A stretch of 64,000 nt of DNA from Oscillatoria salina IIICB1. GTDB taxonomy: Bacteria; Cyanobacteriota; Cyanobacteriia; Cyanobacteriales; SIO1D9. The stretch is from the NCBI RefSeq assembly GCF_020144665.1, contig NZ_JAAHBQ010000038.1, positions 1-64,000 of the forward strand, given 5' to 3'. The number at the start of each line of letters is the position of its first letter. Positions within the stretch are counted from its first letter, which is position 1. The notes under the pieces were generated by a model. The model ran no database searches. It was not told where the DNA came from and saw nothing but the letters and a program-made list of their open reading frames with translations. A program made the translations under genes and the position numbers. This document shows positions 8,207 through 18,535 of this stretch, in pieces.

Positions 8207-8243
8207 TTTTTTCACGTCTGGGCTTGAGTGGTTTAAAGTAAAA

Positions 8244-8272
8244 GCGGTTCTGTTTTTGACGGAACCGTTTTT
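8244..8272 (+). terminator. intrinsic terminator
   Basis: CGGTTC at 8245-8250 pairs with GAACCG at 8262-8267 and is followed at once by a T run (TTTTTT). It lies between acsF and the ketosynthase-like gene, so the latter probably has its own promoter or relies on read-through. Confidence 0.8.
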
Positions 8273-8302
8273 TGTGCTTGACTTTTTAGCAGATTCGTGG
8301 TA

Positions 8303-9457
8303 ATGAAAAAAGTTACCCTCAATGAGATGGATGAAAAGATAGTCGCAGTTGTCGGTATGGGTATGGTAACAGCCTTGGGGAACAACATCTCTCACACTTG
8401 GCAACGGTTACTGCTTGGGGAAACAGGTATTAGTTTGCAGCAGCCTTTCCCAGAGTTACCCAAGCTACCTTTAGCGACAGTTACGCCTCGTCCAACATCG
8501 CCTCTGGTATTGTTAGAACAGGCGCTAGAGATGGCTTTAGCTGATGCAGGTTACAAAACCCCCTTAGAAAATTGCGGTGTTGTAATTGGCTCAAGTCGCT
8601 CTCAGCAAGGACTTTGGGAAAAATGGGCGGCGGGAAATTATTTAGAAAGAGAATTTCCTTGGTTGTCAAGCTTACCTCAGATGTTAGCCATAGAAGTAGC
8701 AAAGAAATTAGGGGTAACAGGATTAGTTAGTAGTCCAAATGCAGCTTGTGCCACAAGTCACTGGGCGATCGCTCAAGCTGTAGAATGGTTACAAACCCAA
8801 AAATGTCAGCGAGTCATTCTTGGTGCGGTTGAGTCTTGTATTTCCCCTTTAAATATTGCAGGTTTCGCTAAACTCGGCGCATTAGCAAAAACCAAAGCAT
8901 CTCCTTTCGACAAACAACGAGAAGGGATGGTATTAGGAGAAGGTGCGGCGGTATTAGTTTTAGAATTGCAACCAATAGCTCATTTTCGCCAAAGCAAAAC
9001 TTATGGGCGTATTTTAGGCTTCGGTTTGAGTAACGACGCTTATCATCGTACCGCCTTAGACCCAGATTACCAAACTGCCGCCACAGCAATTAAAAATTGT
9101 TTGCAGCGTAGTCAGATAGCCACCGAGCAAGTAAGCTTTATTCATACTCACGGCACAGGTACTCGACTCAACGACCAGAGAGAAGCTAACTTAATTAAAG
9201 CAGTGTTTCCTAACCACACCTTTATTATCTCAACCAAAGGAGCAACTGGTCATACCCTCGGCGCTTCCGGGATGCTTGGTACAGTTTTCTCATTATTAAC
9301 TTTACAACAACAAATCTTACCTCCTTGTGTTGGCTTGGAAAAACCAGAGTATAATTTAAACTTTGTGCGAGAAGCCCAAACTGCATCCCTAGAAACAGCA
9401 CTTTGTTTAAGTTTTGGTTTTGGCGGACAAAATGCAGTTATAGCTTTCGGAAATTAA
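8303..9457 (+). CDS. stand-alone beta-ketoacyl synthase (FabF/KS-like)
   Basis: The 384-residue thiolase-fold enzyme has the ketosynthase triad: Cys in NAACATSHWAIAQ, His in HTHGTGTRLND and His in KGATGHTLGASGMLG. These residues suggest decarboxylating Claisen condensation. It is shorter and more divergent than housekeeping FabF (about 415 residues), and the active-site neighbourhood differs from the usual TACAT. No acyl carrier protein or reductase is adjacent. It could be an accessory FabF or act in a specialised lipid pathway. I prefer ATG 8303 to the GTG at 8297; ATG 8327 is another option. It is followed 17 bases later by an exported protein gene. Confidence 0.8.
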   Translation: MKKVTLNEMDEKIVAVVGMGMVTALGNNISHTWQRLLLGETGISLQQPFPELPKLPLATVTPRPTSPLVLLEQALEMALADAGYKTPLENCGVVIGSSRSQQGLWEKWAAGNYLEREFPWLSSLPQMLAIEVAKKLGVTGLVSSPNAACATSHWAIAQAVEWLQTQKCQRVILGAVESCISPLNIAGFAKLGALAKTKASPFDKQREGMVLGEGAAVLVLELQPIAHFRQSKTYGRILGFGLSNDAYHRTALDPDYQTAATAIKNCLQRSQIATEQVSFIHTHGTGTRLNDQREANLIKAVFPNHTFIISTKGATGHTLGASGMLGTVFSLLTLQQQILPPCVGLEKPEYNLNFVREAQTASLETALCLSFGFGGQNAVIAFGN

Positions 9458-9474
9458 AAGTTAAACTATTTTTT

Positions 9475-10158
9475 ATGCGCTTAATTAATTTTACTTGTAA
9501 TTTATTAGTATTTGGGCTAACTGCAACCATCGCTGCTCCCGCTTTGAGTCAAACCCCAGCCGAACAACTAGAATTAGACCCAGAAATAATCGAAAATAGT
9601 CCCGTTTTACAGCGTTGGCTAGAAGAAGTTCCCAACGTTTTAGAAGATATTGAAAACGACCCCAGTTTTCGCACCAGAGTCCGTTTTGGTTACTCTCAAT
9701 TTCCTTCAACTGACGAAGCAGGAGGATTTATTGTTGGTGTCGAAGATATATTTCTTGGTCGCACTAATTTTACACTCAGTGGCGATTATCAAGCTAGTTT
9801 CAACGGTGAAAGAGAAAGTTATGGCGCCGATTTAAATTATTATCTCCTTCCCTTGGGTAGTTATGTCAATCTTGCACCAGTCGCTGGTTATCGCTACATC
9901 GAAAGCGAAAATTATTCCACAGATGGTGTTAATCTTGGCGCAAAATTACAGTTAGCTTTATCTCGTACTGGTGCAGCAGACATTGTTTTCAATCAAACTT
10001 TTATTTCTCCCGGAAGCAGAGACGAAGTAGGTATAACATCCATTTCAGTTAGCTATGCTGTAACTCGCAATTTGCGGCTATCTGCCGATCTTGAAAAACA
10101 CAATTCTCGTGAAGAAAAAGATAGTCGAGTCGGTATTGTTTTTGAGTGGATGCCTTGA
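9475..10158 (+). CDS. exported outer-membrane-type beta protein, unknown function
   Basis: The 227-residue product starts with a signal peptide (MRLINFTCNLLVFGLTATIAAPALSQ). After a short acidic helical region, alternating beta strands run to the end (TRVRFGYSQFPS, NFTLSGDYQASF, YGADLNYYLLPLGSYVNLAPVAGYRYI, RNLRLSADLEKHNS, VGIVFEWMP). The pattern suggests a small beta barrel or beta-rich surface protein. ATG 9475 is chosen because it begins the signal peptide; the frame is open further upstream inside the ketosynthase gene. It is probably co-transcribed with that gene. I do not recognise a named family. Confidence 0.65.
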   Translation: MRLINFTCNLLVFGLTATIAAPALSQTPAEQLELDPEIIENSPVLQRWLEEVPNVLEDIENDPSFRTRVRFGYSQFPSTDEAGGFIVGVEDIFLGRTNFTLSGDYQASFNGERESYGADLNYYLLPLGSYVNLAPVAGYRYIESENYSTDGVNLGAKLQLALSRTGAADIVFNQTFISPGSRDEVGITSISVSYAVTRNLRLSADLEKHNSREEKDSRVGIVFEWMP

Positions 10159-10835
10159 GGAGAAAGTCTTGCTTAGCTTATTGGAATTAGCCTCGACAAT
10201 AACTTGAATTAAGGACGTCGTTCTGTTCTGTTTAGTTCTTAGTCTTTTGAGCAGAAGGGCAATGACACTGTATTGAAGAAAACATCAAGGGCATATAGCA
10301 GCGAACAGTAAACGATAGCAAGGTTTTCCGAAAATGAGGATCTCAACAGCCAACTCGTTCTCTGCTATAGCAAGAGCTTACCGCTACTTAGCATTTCATC
10401 AAGATTATCATTATTAATCAGTTTCCTGATACAAGGGTTGATTGTCCACTACCAGTCTTGCTTTCAACCCGCTTGTCACCCCCCTTTCAAGGAAACTCCC
10501 AATTTTCACCTCATTGTAAATATTTATGAAGATTTCGGAAACTTGGCATAAAACTCAATGCTTTTTTCCGAAACCTAATTGTCAAGGGTCATCACACTAG
10601 GAGGAAAACACTTACCACCAAAAGCCTTTATTTCTAGTTAATAAACCCTAGCTTTAAATAGCTATATAAATTTTTTAATAAGAACGTCTTTTGAATAGCA
10701 AGCTATTTGTTTATTCGCTCGACGAACAACTTTTTCTTGTTAAAAAATAGCCAAATAATCTTTATTGAATCTTTAAAAAAACACCCAGAAAAAGCGATTA
10801 AAATTACAGATAAAGCAAATAACTTCAGTATAAAC
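10159..10835. other. intergenic stretch, no gene recognised
   Basis: No convincing reading frame, RNA gene or strong inverted repeat was found. The right half is AT-rich (for example around 10640-10700), as expected for the promoter and leader of the giant protein gene that follows. Confidence 0.5.
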
Positions 10836-13800
10836 ATGGAAGAACCGCAGCACTTTCTCCAGGAATCTACCAATTATCTAGGAAATAACTTAGATAACAC
10901 CTTATTAAGCAATAGCTTTCCGCACCAGCCTTTAGAACCAAATAGCAATAGCATTGGTTCTACCGAAACTTATTCCCTAAGCGAACACAATTTAGAATCT
11001 CTGCAAGTAGAAGATAACTCTACAAACCCACTTTTTCCCCAAAAACAGATAGAAATTTACTCACCAACAAATGAAATTTACCGTAACGACTACTTACTTG
11101 GTAATAGCGAAGGAGTAAATACCAAAACTATTACCAACGGTTTAAAAGCAGAATATTACAATAATATCGATTTCACCGATCCTGTCCTAACTCGCATCGA
11201 TGAAACAGTTAACTTTAATTGGAGAAAAAAATCACCAGATCGAGCAATAGAATCTGATACTTTTAGCGTGCGTTGGACAGGACAAATCGAAGCCCCAACA
11301 ACCGAAAATTATACTTTTTATCTCACTTCAGATGATGGCGTAAGATTGTGGATAAACGATCGATTAATTATTAACAATTGGACAGACCATGCACCAACAG
11401 AAAACTCAGGGAGCATCCAGCTTGAAGCTGGAGAAAAATACGACATTCGACTAGATTACTATGAAAATCAAGGCGGTGCAGTTAATAGGCTATCATGGTC
11501 AAGCCCTTCAACCGAGAAAGAAATTATTCCCACAGAAAGACTCTTTTCTAGTTTAGCAGAACCAATAGCGCCAGGAGAAGGTGCTGGCTTAATAGCCGAA
11601 TACTTTGATAACTCAAACTTCAGCAATCCTGTCCTTACCAGAACAGACGAAACAATTGACTTTAACTGGAAATATGGTTCTCCCGATGACAAGATTAAAA
11701 CCGATACTTTTAGCGTACGCTGGAAAGGAAAAATCCAACCACGCTACGACGAAACTTATACTTTTTATACCAACTCAGACGACGGTGTGAGACTGTGGGT
11801 AAATGGAGAATTACTTATCGATAATTGGACAGTTCACCCAACCACAGAAGACCATAGTAAAATCACCTTAGAAGCTGGAAAATTATACGACCTTAAACTT
11901 GAATATTACGAACATCAAGGCGGCTCAAATATTCAACTATTGTGGTCGAGTGCATCACAAATCAAAGAAATTATTCCTACCTCTCAGCTTTATCCAATCG
12001 TACCAGAACCACCAGAACGAGGTAAAGGAACAGGTTTACAAGCCGAATATTTTGACAACTCAGATTTTACTGATTTAGCATTAACTCGGATCGATCCCAC
12101 AGTAGATTTTGACTGGGGTTTGGACTCTCCAGATGAAACTATCGAACGCCAAACTTATAGCGTGCGTTGGACAGGAAAAGTACAACCACTTTATAGCGAC
12201 TACTATACATTTTCCACCTTCGCTGATGATGGAGTCCGTTTGACAGTAAATGGTGAATTATTAATTAATGATTGGACAATTCATCCTACCCAAGAAAACA
12301 ATGGTGAGATTTGGTTAGAAGCAGGAAGATTGTACGATCTAGAGTTAGAATACTATGAAAATTGGGGACGATCCGACGTTCAGCTTTTATGGTCGAGTGA
12401 ACTGCAAGATCGAGAGATAATTCCCACATCTCAACTGTATCCAGTGGGACCAGGATCGTTATCAGATTCATTGCTTTTACTAGCTTATGAAATTTATAAT
12501 CCCCAGGAAGAAGTAGAATTTTTTGCGAAAATTTTCGATACTGATGGTGTCAGCGATCTAGCAGCAGTAGACTTGTGGTTGCAAAAAGATTTTACTGAGT
12601 GGATTGAATTAGAAGACGTTACTGAATTTAGTCCTGATAGTAATAATCCAAATGCAACTAGATTTACTTACGATCTACCAGAATTAGAACCAGGACGCTA
12701 TCAGTTATTTGCAACCGTTTACAACCAAGCAAATCAACCCCAAGAAACTTTAATTGAGACTTTCACAGTTCTCTCACTTCCAGAAGAAGTAGAATTAAGC
12801 GATCGCGTCAAAGTAGCCATCGAAAGATCCGCTAACTTAGATAACTACGACCCCGAAGCATTAGCAGCAACTACAGAATGGGTAGTTAGCGTCCAATCTG
12901 GACTATCTGCAACCGAATTAGCTACTAGTTTCTCAGCCTCGAATTTAGGTGAAACCGGACATATTCCTAATACCTACATTTGGGAATTTCCTTCAGATAT
13001 CGATCCTTTTGCAATAGCTGATAAATTAGCTTCAGTAGCAGGGGTAGAATTTGCTTACCCTTTAGTTGAATTCCCTGTCAATTGGAATGCACCAATGAAT
13101 GAACCATACGTCGCTAATCAAAGACAGTGGCATTTATATAATGCTAAAGTTACTGATGCGTGGCAAAATCATCAAGTAACAGGTAAAGATGTAATTATTG
13201 GTGTTGTTGATGATGGTTTCGGAATCGAAGATCCACAGCAAAACCTATACAACCATTGGGATTTCGATAACTATCGACCGGATTTGAGTTATGATTTTGA
13301 CGAGGAAGATGAGTATCCTTCACCAATTCTGAAGAATACCATTAACTTCAAAAATGTAGCAGATTCCCTTTTAGATATTGAGTCAAATATTTTGGATTTT
13401 TCTCCAAGCTTTTTGTCCGGGTTTATTCAAGATTTAACTCTGAATATAGATATTCAGCATAATGCAGTAGGAGACTTAGAATTTTATCTCGTAAGTCCAC
13501 TTTTACAAGGAGAAATAAACCCGAAAGAGTTTCAAGTGAGAAATATAGGTAATGAGCAATTATCTCTACAAATCAACGAATTTAATGGTCGGAAAGCAGA
13601 CGGGATTTGGCAGTTAAAAGTTATAGATAATCAACCGGGAGACGATCGCTCGGGAATTATTGAACATTTATCCCTGGATTTTACTACTATCAATTTACAC
13701 GGTACAGCCGTTGCGGGAGTAGCCGCAGCTAATGGAAATAATAATCGAGGTGGAAGTGGAGTTGCTCCAGATGCACAATTTGCTGGTATCCGAATGGGTG

Positions 13801-16800
13801 CTGACGGAGTTTCAGAAATTGAAATTACTAATGCTCTTAAACACCACAATCAGGAAATTGATATTTACAACAATAGTTGGGGATTAGGATTTTTTGATAT
13901 TTTGCCCGGTACTGAATTTATCTTCGATCGAGTGATAGATATTGGGAGAAATGGACTAGGTAATATCTATGTGTTTGCGGGAGGAAATGGAGGTAATCTA
14001 GACGGTTTAGAAAATCGTGGTAATGTTAACTATAACAGTCATGCCAACTCTCGTCACACGATCGCTGTTGCCGCGATCGACCGTCAAGGTCGTCAAGCTG
14101 TTTATAGCGAAAGAGGAGCGCCACTCTTAGTTTCTGCTTATTCTCAAGGAAAAAAAGGCGACATCGGTATTACCACAACTCACTTAAATCAAGAAGGTTA
14201 TACTGACGATTTTGGAGGTACTTCCGCATCTGCACCCCAGGTTTCGGGTATAGTTGCACTGATGTTGTCAGCTAATCCCCAACTGAGTTGGCGAGATGTG
14301 CAGCATATATTGGTAGAAACTGCACAGAAAAACGATCCACAAGACGAAGAATGGCAGCAAAATGGAGCCGGACGCTGGATCAATCATAAATATGGTTTTG
14401 GTGCAGTGGATGCAGCCGCCGCAGTGGAATTAGCCCAAAATTGGCAACCTATTCGTCAGGAAGTTTCGATTAATGAATATATGCCAGTAGGTGAACACAT
14501 ACCCGCCGCTCCCGAAAATGAGGAGGATAATCTTCAGCCAATAACTTCAACAATTGAGATTGAAAACTCAGAAGAAAATTTGATGGTTGAATGGGTAGAA
14601 GTTGTTTTTAATAGCAATCATCGCTATTTAGGTGAGTTAGAAATTGTCCTCGAACATACTTACACTAACTCGGAGGGAGAAACGATAACTACCGAATCTA
14701 TTTTGGCTGAACCACACTTAAATAACGAAAAATATGGAGGAGACAAGCATAACGAATATCTTTGGACATTCACTTCTGCGCGTCACTGGGGCGAATCTTC
14801 CGAAGGCGAATGGTCGTTGCGAGTAACGGATACTATTTATCGTAATGATACTGAAAATAGAGATCATGCTCGCCGAAAATTTAATTATTGGACTGATTGG
14901 AAGCTGAATATTTACGGTACGACAGAAAACACTCCTCCAGAAATAGATTCTATTGCGACAATGGCTGTTGCTACTGAAAATGAACCTTTTACCATTACTT
15001 ACGCTGATTTATTAGCTGCTTCTGATGCTACTGATGCAGATGGAGATGCGATTGTTTTCCAAATAGAAGAGACAATTTCTGGTACTTTGCTCAAAAATGG
15101 TAATCCGGTTGACGCTGGAGAAACTACTCTAGCTGAAGGTGAAGAAATTGTGTGGATACCTGATACGGCTGGAGACGCAATTGAAGCTTTCACCGTTAAA
15201 GCTTTTGATGGAATTAATTACTCGCTCGATACAGCTACTACCTTTATCGAGACAATTTCCAAATCAAATATTTGGAATTATACGATCGATCCTACCTACG
15301 ATAGTATTGCTGGTGATGGCAACGGTAATCTTGATGTTGGTGAGACAATTTATGAAATTTACGGGATGGGAATGAGTGAAGATGAGGATAGTGTTTGGGT
15401 AGCGATTAATACTAATTTGCCAATTACGGGAAGAGAAACCGGACCCATACTTAATGATTTTACAATTAGCAATGGTAATATCGGTTGGGGCGATTTATTC
15501 TTTGATTTCTCTGGGTTAGGAGATTTCCAACAAGCTAACGGTGAATTATTTGGAATTCGCTTTGCTGGTACTAATGATTCTCAAGTAGGTAGTACCGGAG
15601 TTTATAGTAACGTTACAGCAGTTAGTGTGGTTCCCGATAACGCAGGTTGGTCAAATTTCTGGAATCATAATGCTAAAGTTCAAGAAGTCACTGAACAACC
15701 AGCAATGCACGGGGAATTAGCTTGGAATGATGATTATTATCGTGCTTTTAGTAGCGAACAAGGTTCTTGGGATCGACCAGAAAGTTTAGTTCCTAATATA
15801 ATTCAATCCGGAACAAAAATAGGCGATATTGAGTTGTTAGACTCTTTCCAATTAACCGAAGCTGGTTTCAATTTGAGTCAATTACCAGCAACAGGTAATC
15901 TTACATTTGGCTTTAAGTTTGACAAATCTTTGTTACCTGGAGGCGAATTTATTGCAACCTTAATTAGTGAATGTAATAATGACGCGATCGCATTCCAGGG
16001 AGAAATGAGTATTCCTACTAATCGCTGGAATGCTAGTTTCCTCAACATCGATGATAATCTTCAAGATCCTCTCACCTATGACTTTAGCAACCCAGTTGCA
16101 ACTCTCGATCTTGGAGAACAAGGAGAAAATGGCAAAATTGAGCTTGTTAACGACTGGGGGATAGCTAGTCCCGATCCTGCGGTTCAAAATGATTATTTTG
16201 CGATGGATGCTTGGACTCGCACCAATTTTGAGGCTGACAAACTCTACAAAATTACGACTAAATCCGATGACGGTACGTGGTTTAGGTTACAGAATACCGA
16301 GACAGGGGAATGGATTGATAATTTAGTCGATGGTAACGATGGTGGAGATTGGATTCCAGAGAAATTTGGCGATCGCACAATTCTCTTCAAGGTTCCTGAA
16401 TCTGGTGAGTACGATTTCCACCTTCTCTATCACGAACAAGCTGGTAATGCGAAAGTCGATTTCAATCTCGAAGAAGTAACTTTCTTCACCGAACCAGTTG
16501 AAGAAAGGGAAGAATGGACAGCTAACTTTTTCTGGTTCGATCGTCAGTTAGGAAATACACCCCCAGCAGATTTTCAAGCAACTTTAGGAGGAATAACTGA
16601 TGAAATTGGCGTAGTAAATCTGGGTGCTAATACTCGTAGTGATTCTTACGAAGGCATTTATTTCGATTGGCAAACCAATTCTCCTAACAACGATTTGCGT
16701 CTCCCAGATAACAACTTTATTATTGATGCTTCAACTGATGCTTATTTCCAAGCTGGAAGAATCTATAAAACTCAGGTACAAGGTGATGATGGTTTCCAAT

Positions 16801-17684
16801 TACTTGCTCAAAATCAAGATAGCAAGGAATGGGTTTATATTACTCCGGAAAAACAATGGCAACAAGCTTATGGAGATGCGGAATTTATTCAGTTTACTGT
16901 ACCGGAAAGTGGCTGGTATGATTTCCACTTCTACTATTACGAAGAACGGGGTAATGCTATCTTTGACTTAGCTTGGAAACCAGAAGACTTTAGTGGGAAT
17001 GTAATTGCTACCGATGGCGCTAATGTACGTCCCGATCCTAGCACTGAAAACCCACCAGTTGCTACCTTAAATTATGGCACAAGTTTATCTTTCGATAATT
17101 TGATAGAAGGTGAGTTTGTTGACTATACCGGAGATCCACAAATAGGAATAGCAAGCTCAATTTGGTATCGTATTGAAGGAACAGATAACTGGATTTCATC
17201 AACACTTATTGGCGAAACTTCCAGACAACCAAGTGGAGTTGTAACTGCAACTGTTAATCGAGTAAAAAGCATAGATGACTTTGATGGTGGAAGTAATCTT
17301 CCTGATTTCTTTTCCGAACTAACTATTAATGGCGATCTTTGGACAAGTCTTGTGGAAAGAAACGAAGACGATATTAGTCTTAATTGGCAGTCGGAGCAAG
17401 AGGTAGCCAAGATAACTGACAATAAAGTTCCAATTACAATTAAAATCAAGGAGGAAGATGTGATTGATATAGGTATTGAGGAATTTACTATCAATACAGA
17501 TGTTGATATTAACCCGGCTTCTGGTATTAAGGAGATTAACCTCAACTTAGACTTATTAACGGGTGAAATTAGCGGTTCTGGAATTAACGCGATCGCCGGA
17601 GAACAAATTCATCTTATCGGTGCGGGGGATAGCGATCGCGCTGAGATTTGGTTCACTATCGACTGGAAACCTAACTTTAGTTGA
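10836..17684 (+). CDS. giant multidomain protein: PA14 repeats, subtilisin-like protease, P domains
   Basis: From ATG 10836 the product has about 2,282 residues; a TTG at 10707 would add 43 residues but lacks a ribosome binding site. Three PA14-like domains begin near residues 101, 250 and 399 (GLKAEYYNN, GLIAEYFDNSNF, GLQAEYFDNSDF), each with DDGVRLW/DDGVRLT motifs. An Ig-like segment and a pro-domain-like segment follow. The S8 catalytic residues are Asp792 (GVVDDG), His955 (HGTAVAGV) and Ser1130 (GGTSASAP). A proprotein-convertase P-like domain lies between Asp and His, and a second P-like domain follows the protease. Later come a cadherin-like segment and two more PA14-like domains near residues 1730 and 1893. 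No signal peptide is evident, so type I or another non-Sec export is possible. It probably acts at the cell surface or outside the cell. Confidence 0.85.
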   Translation: MEEPQHFLQESTNYLGNNLDNTLLSNSFPHQPLEPNSNSIGSTETYSLSEHNLESLQVEDNSTNPLFPQKQIEIYSPTNEIYRNDYLLGNSEGVNTKTITNGLKAEYYNNIDFTDPVLTRIDETVNFNWRKKSPDRAIESDTFSVRWTGQIEAPTTENYTFYLTSDDGVRLWINDRLIINNWTDHAPTENSGSIQLEAGEKYDIRLDYYENQGGAVNRLSWSSPSTEKEIIPTERLFSSLAEPIAPGEGAGLIAEYFDNSNFSNPVLTRTDETIDFNWKYGSPDDKIKTDTFSVRWKGKIQPRYDETYTFYTNSDDGVRLWVNGELLIDNWTVHPTTEDHSKITLEAGKLYDLKLEYYEHQGGSNIQLLWSSASQIKEIIPTSQLYPIVPEPPERGKGTGLQAEYFDNSDFTDLALTRIDPTVDFDWGLDSPDETIERQTYSVRWTGKVQPLYSDYYTFSTFADDGVRLTVNGELLINDWTIHPTQENNGEIWLEAGRLYDLELEYYENWGRSDVQLLWSSELQDREIIPTSQLYPVGPGSLSDSLLLLAYEIYNPQEEVEFFAKIFDTDGVSDLAAVDLWLQKDFTEWIELEDVTEFSPDSNNPNATRFTYDLPELEPGRYQLFATVYNQANQPQETLIETFTVLSLPEEVELSDRVKVAIERSANLDNYDPEALAATTEWVVSVQSGLSATELATSFSASNLGETGHIPNTYIWEFPSDIDPFAIADKLASVAGVEFAYPLVEFPVNWNAPMNEPYVANQRQWHLYNAKVTDAWQNHQVTGKDVIIGVVDDGFGIEDPQQNLYNHWDFDNYRPDLSYDFDEEDEYPSPILKNTINFKNVADSLLDIESNILDFSPSFLSGFIQDLTLNIDIQHNAVGDLEFYLVSPLLQGEINPKEFQVRNIGNEQLSLQINEFNGRKADGIWQLKVIDNQPGDDRSGIIEHLSLDFTTINLHGTAVAGVAAANGNNNRGGSGVAPDAQFAGIRMGADGVSEIEITNALKHHNQEIDIYNNSWGLGFFDILPGTEFIFDRVIDIGRNGLGNIYVFAGGNGGNLDGLENRGNVNYNSHANSRHTIAVAAIDRQGRQAVYSERGAPLLVSAYSQGKKGDIGITTTHLNQEGYTDDFGGTSASAPQVSGIVALMLSANPQLSWRDVQHILVETAQKNDPQDEEWQQNGAGRWINHKYGFGAVDAAAAVELAQNWQPIRQEVSINEYMPVGEHIPAAPENEEDNLQPITSTIEIENSEENLMVEWVEVVFNSNHRYLGELEIVLEHTYTNSEGETITTESILAEPHLNNEKYGGDKHNEYLWTFTSARHWGESSEGEWSLRVTDTIYRNDTENRDHARRKFNYWTDWKLNIYGTTENTPPEIDSIATMAVATENEPFTITYADLLAASDATDADGDAIVFQIEETISGTLLKNGNPVDAGETTLAEGEEIVWIPDTAGDAIEAFTVKAFDGINYSLDTATTFIETISKSNIWNYTIDPTYDSIAGDGNGNLDVGETIYEIYGMGMSEDEDSVWVAINTNLPITGRETGPILNDFTISNGNIGWGDLFFDFSGLGDFQQANGELFGIRFAGTNDSQVGSTGVYSNVTAVSVVPDNAGWSNFWNHNAKVQEVTEQPAMHGELAWNDDYYRAFSSEQGSWDRPESLVPNIIQSGTKIGDIELLDSFQLTEAGFNLSQLPATGNLTFGFKFDKSLLPGGEFIATLISECNNDAIAFQGEMSIPTNRWNASFLNIDDNLQDPLTYDFSNPVATLDLGEQGENGKIELVNDWGIASPDPAVQNDYFAMDAWTRTNFEADKLYKITTKSDDGTWFRLQNTETGEWIDNLVDGNDGGDWIPEKFGDRTILFKVPESGEYDFHLLYHEQAGNAKVDFNLEEVTFFTEPVEEREEWTANFFWFDRQLGNTPPADFQATLGGITDEIGVVNLGANTRSDSYEGIYFDWQTNSPNNDLRLPDNNFIIDASTDAYFQAGRIYKTQVQGDDGFQLLAQNQDSKEWVYITPEKQWQQAYGDAEFIQFTVPESGWYDFHFYYYEERGNAIFDLAWKPEDFSGNVIATDGANVRPDPSTENPPVATLNYGTSLSFDNLIEGEFVDYTGDPQIGIASSIWYRIEGTDNWISSTLIGETSRQPSGVVTATVNRVKSIDDFDGGSNLPDFFSELTINGDLWTSLVERNEDDISLNWQSEQEVAKITDNKVPITIKIKEEDVIDIGIEEFTINTDVDINPASGIKEINLNLDLLTGEISGSGINAIAGEQIHLIGAGDSDRAEIWFTIDWKPNFS

Positions 17685-17760
17685 GGTTAGCGATCGAGAA
17701 AAGATTTCGCACTTAAAGTTAAAGTGGCAGTTTGATTAAATCCTCAGATAGGCGCACGAT

Positions 17761-18432
17761 ATGGTAAGACAATTACAATCTCAAACTTCAACAAAAGTCA
17801 TCTATCCCGATAGTGACGGTCAACCAATGGCAGATAATACTGTTAAATTTCGCTGGATTGTCATTATCAAAGAAAACCTTGAATTACTGTTTGCTGACGA
17901 TCCGAATGTTTTTATTGCTGGAGATTTGTTGTGGTATCCCGTAGAAGGAGACAACACAATTCGCAAAGCGCCAGATGTCATGGTAGTTTTTGGTAGACCA
18001 AAAATAGACCGAGGTTCTTACCAACAGTGGTTAGAAAATAATCTTGCTCCGCAAGTAGTGTTTGAAATTCTTTCTCCTAGTAATAGGTTGACCGAAATGG
18101 CGCAAAAACTAGAATTTTATGACCGCTACGGGGTCGAAGAATACTATCTCTACGATCCCGAAAAAGTAGACTTAAGCGTTTGGCTGCGTCAGCGCGATCG
18201 CCTCAGTACAATTTCGTCTCCGGCTGGTTGGACGAGTCCCAGATTGGGAATTCGCTTTGAACTCACCGCAGACGAACTAGAGATTTTTACTCCTACCGGA
18301 GAGCGATTTCTCAGCTACGTGCAACTAGCGCAGTTAAGGAAACAAGCCGAACAGCGAGCCGAACAAGCCGAATCGCGCATAAGAAAGCTAGAAGCACGGT
18401 TACGGGAATTAGGAGTCGATCCGGAACGGTAG
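17761..18432 (+). CDS. Uma2-family (DUF820) putative endonuclease
   Basis: The 223-residue protein fits the Uma2/DUF820 family, a PD-(D/E)xK nuclease fold very abundant in cyanobacteria. Visible features are the Asp of APDVMVVFG, the Glu of PQVVFEILSPSNR and the following KLEFYDRYGVEEYYLYDP segment. Residues about 185-223 form a charged coiled coil (LRKQAEQRAEQAESRIRKLEARL). The biological role of the family is not established. It starts 76 bases after the giant protease gene, and there is no clear functional link to it. Confidence 0.85.
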   Translation: MVRQLQSQTSTKVIYPDSDGQPMADNTVKFRWIVIIKENLELLFADDPNVFIAGDLLWYPVEGDNTIRKAPDVMVVFGRPKIDRGSYQQWLENNLAPQVVFEILSPSNRLTEMAQKLEFYDRYGVEEYYLYDPEKVDLSVWLRQRDRLSTISSPAGWTSPRLGIRFELTADELEIFTPTGERFLSYVQLAQLRKQAEQRAEQAESRIRKLEARLRELGVDPER

Positions 18433-18535
18433 TGAATTTCTGCCCAAAATTAAGTTTTGTAACAAATAAGACTTTCACGCATAAAAATAGCTTTTCTGCA
18501 CAAGAGATCTAAATAGTAACCCAGGAGATTGCAAA

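Noticed and set aside
8207-8404. Extension of the TnpB-like frame upstream
   Set aside because: Beyond the zinc ribbon the peptide has no TnpB resemblance and overlaps the ketosynthase start and the terminator.
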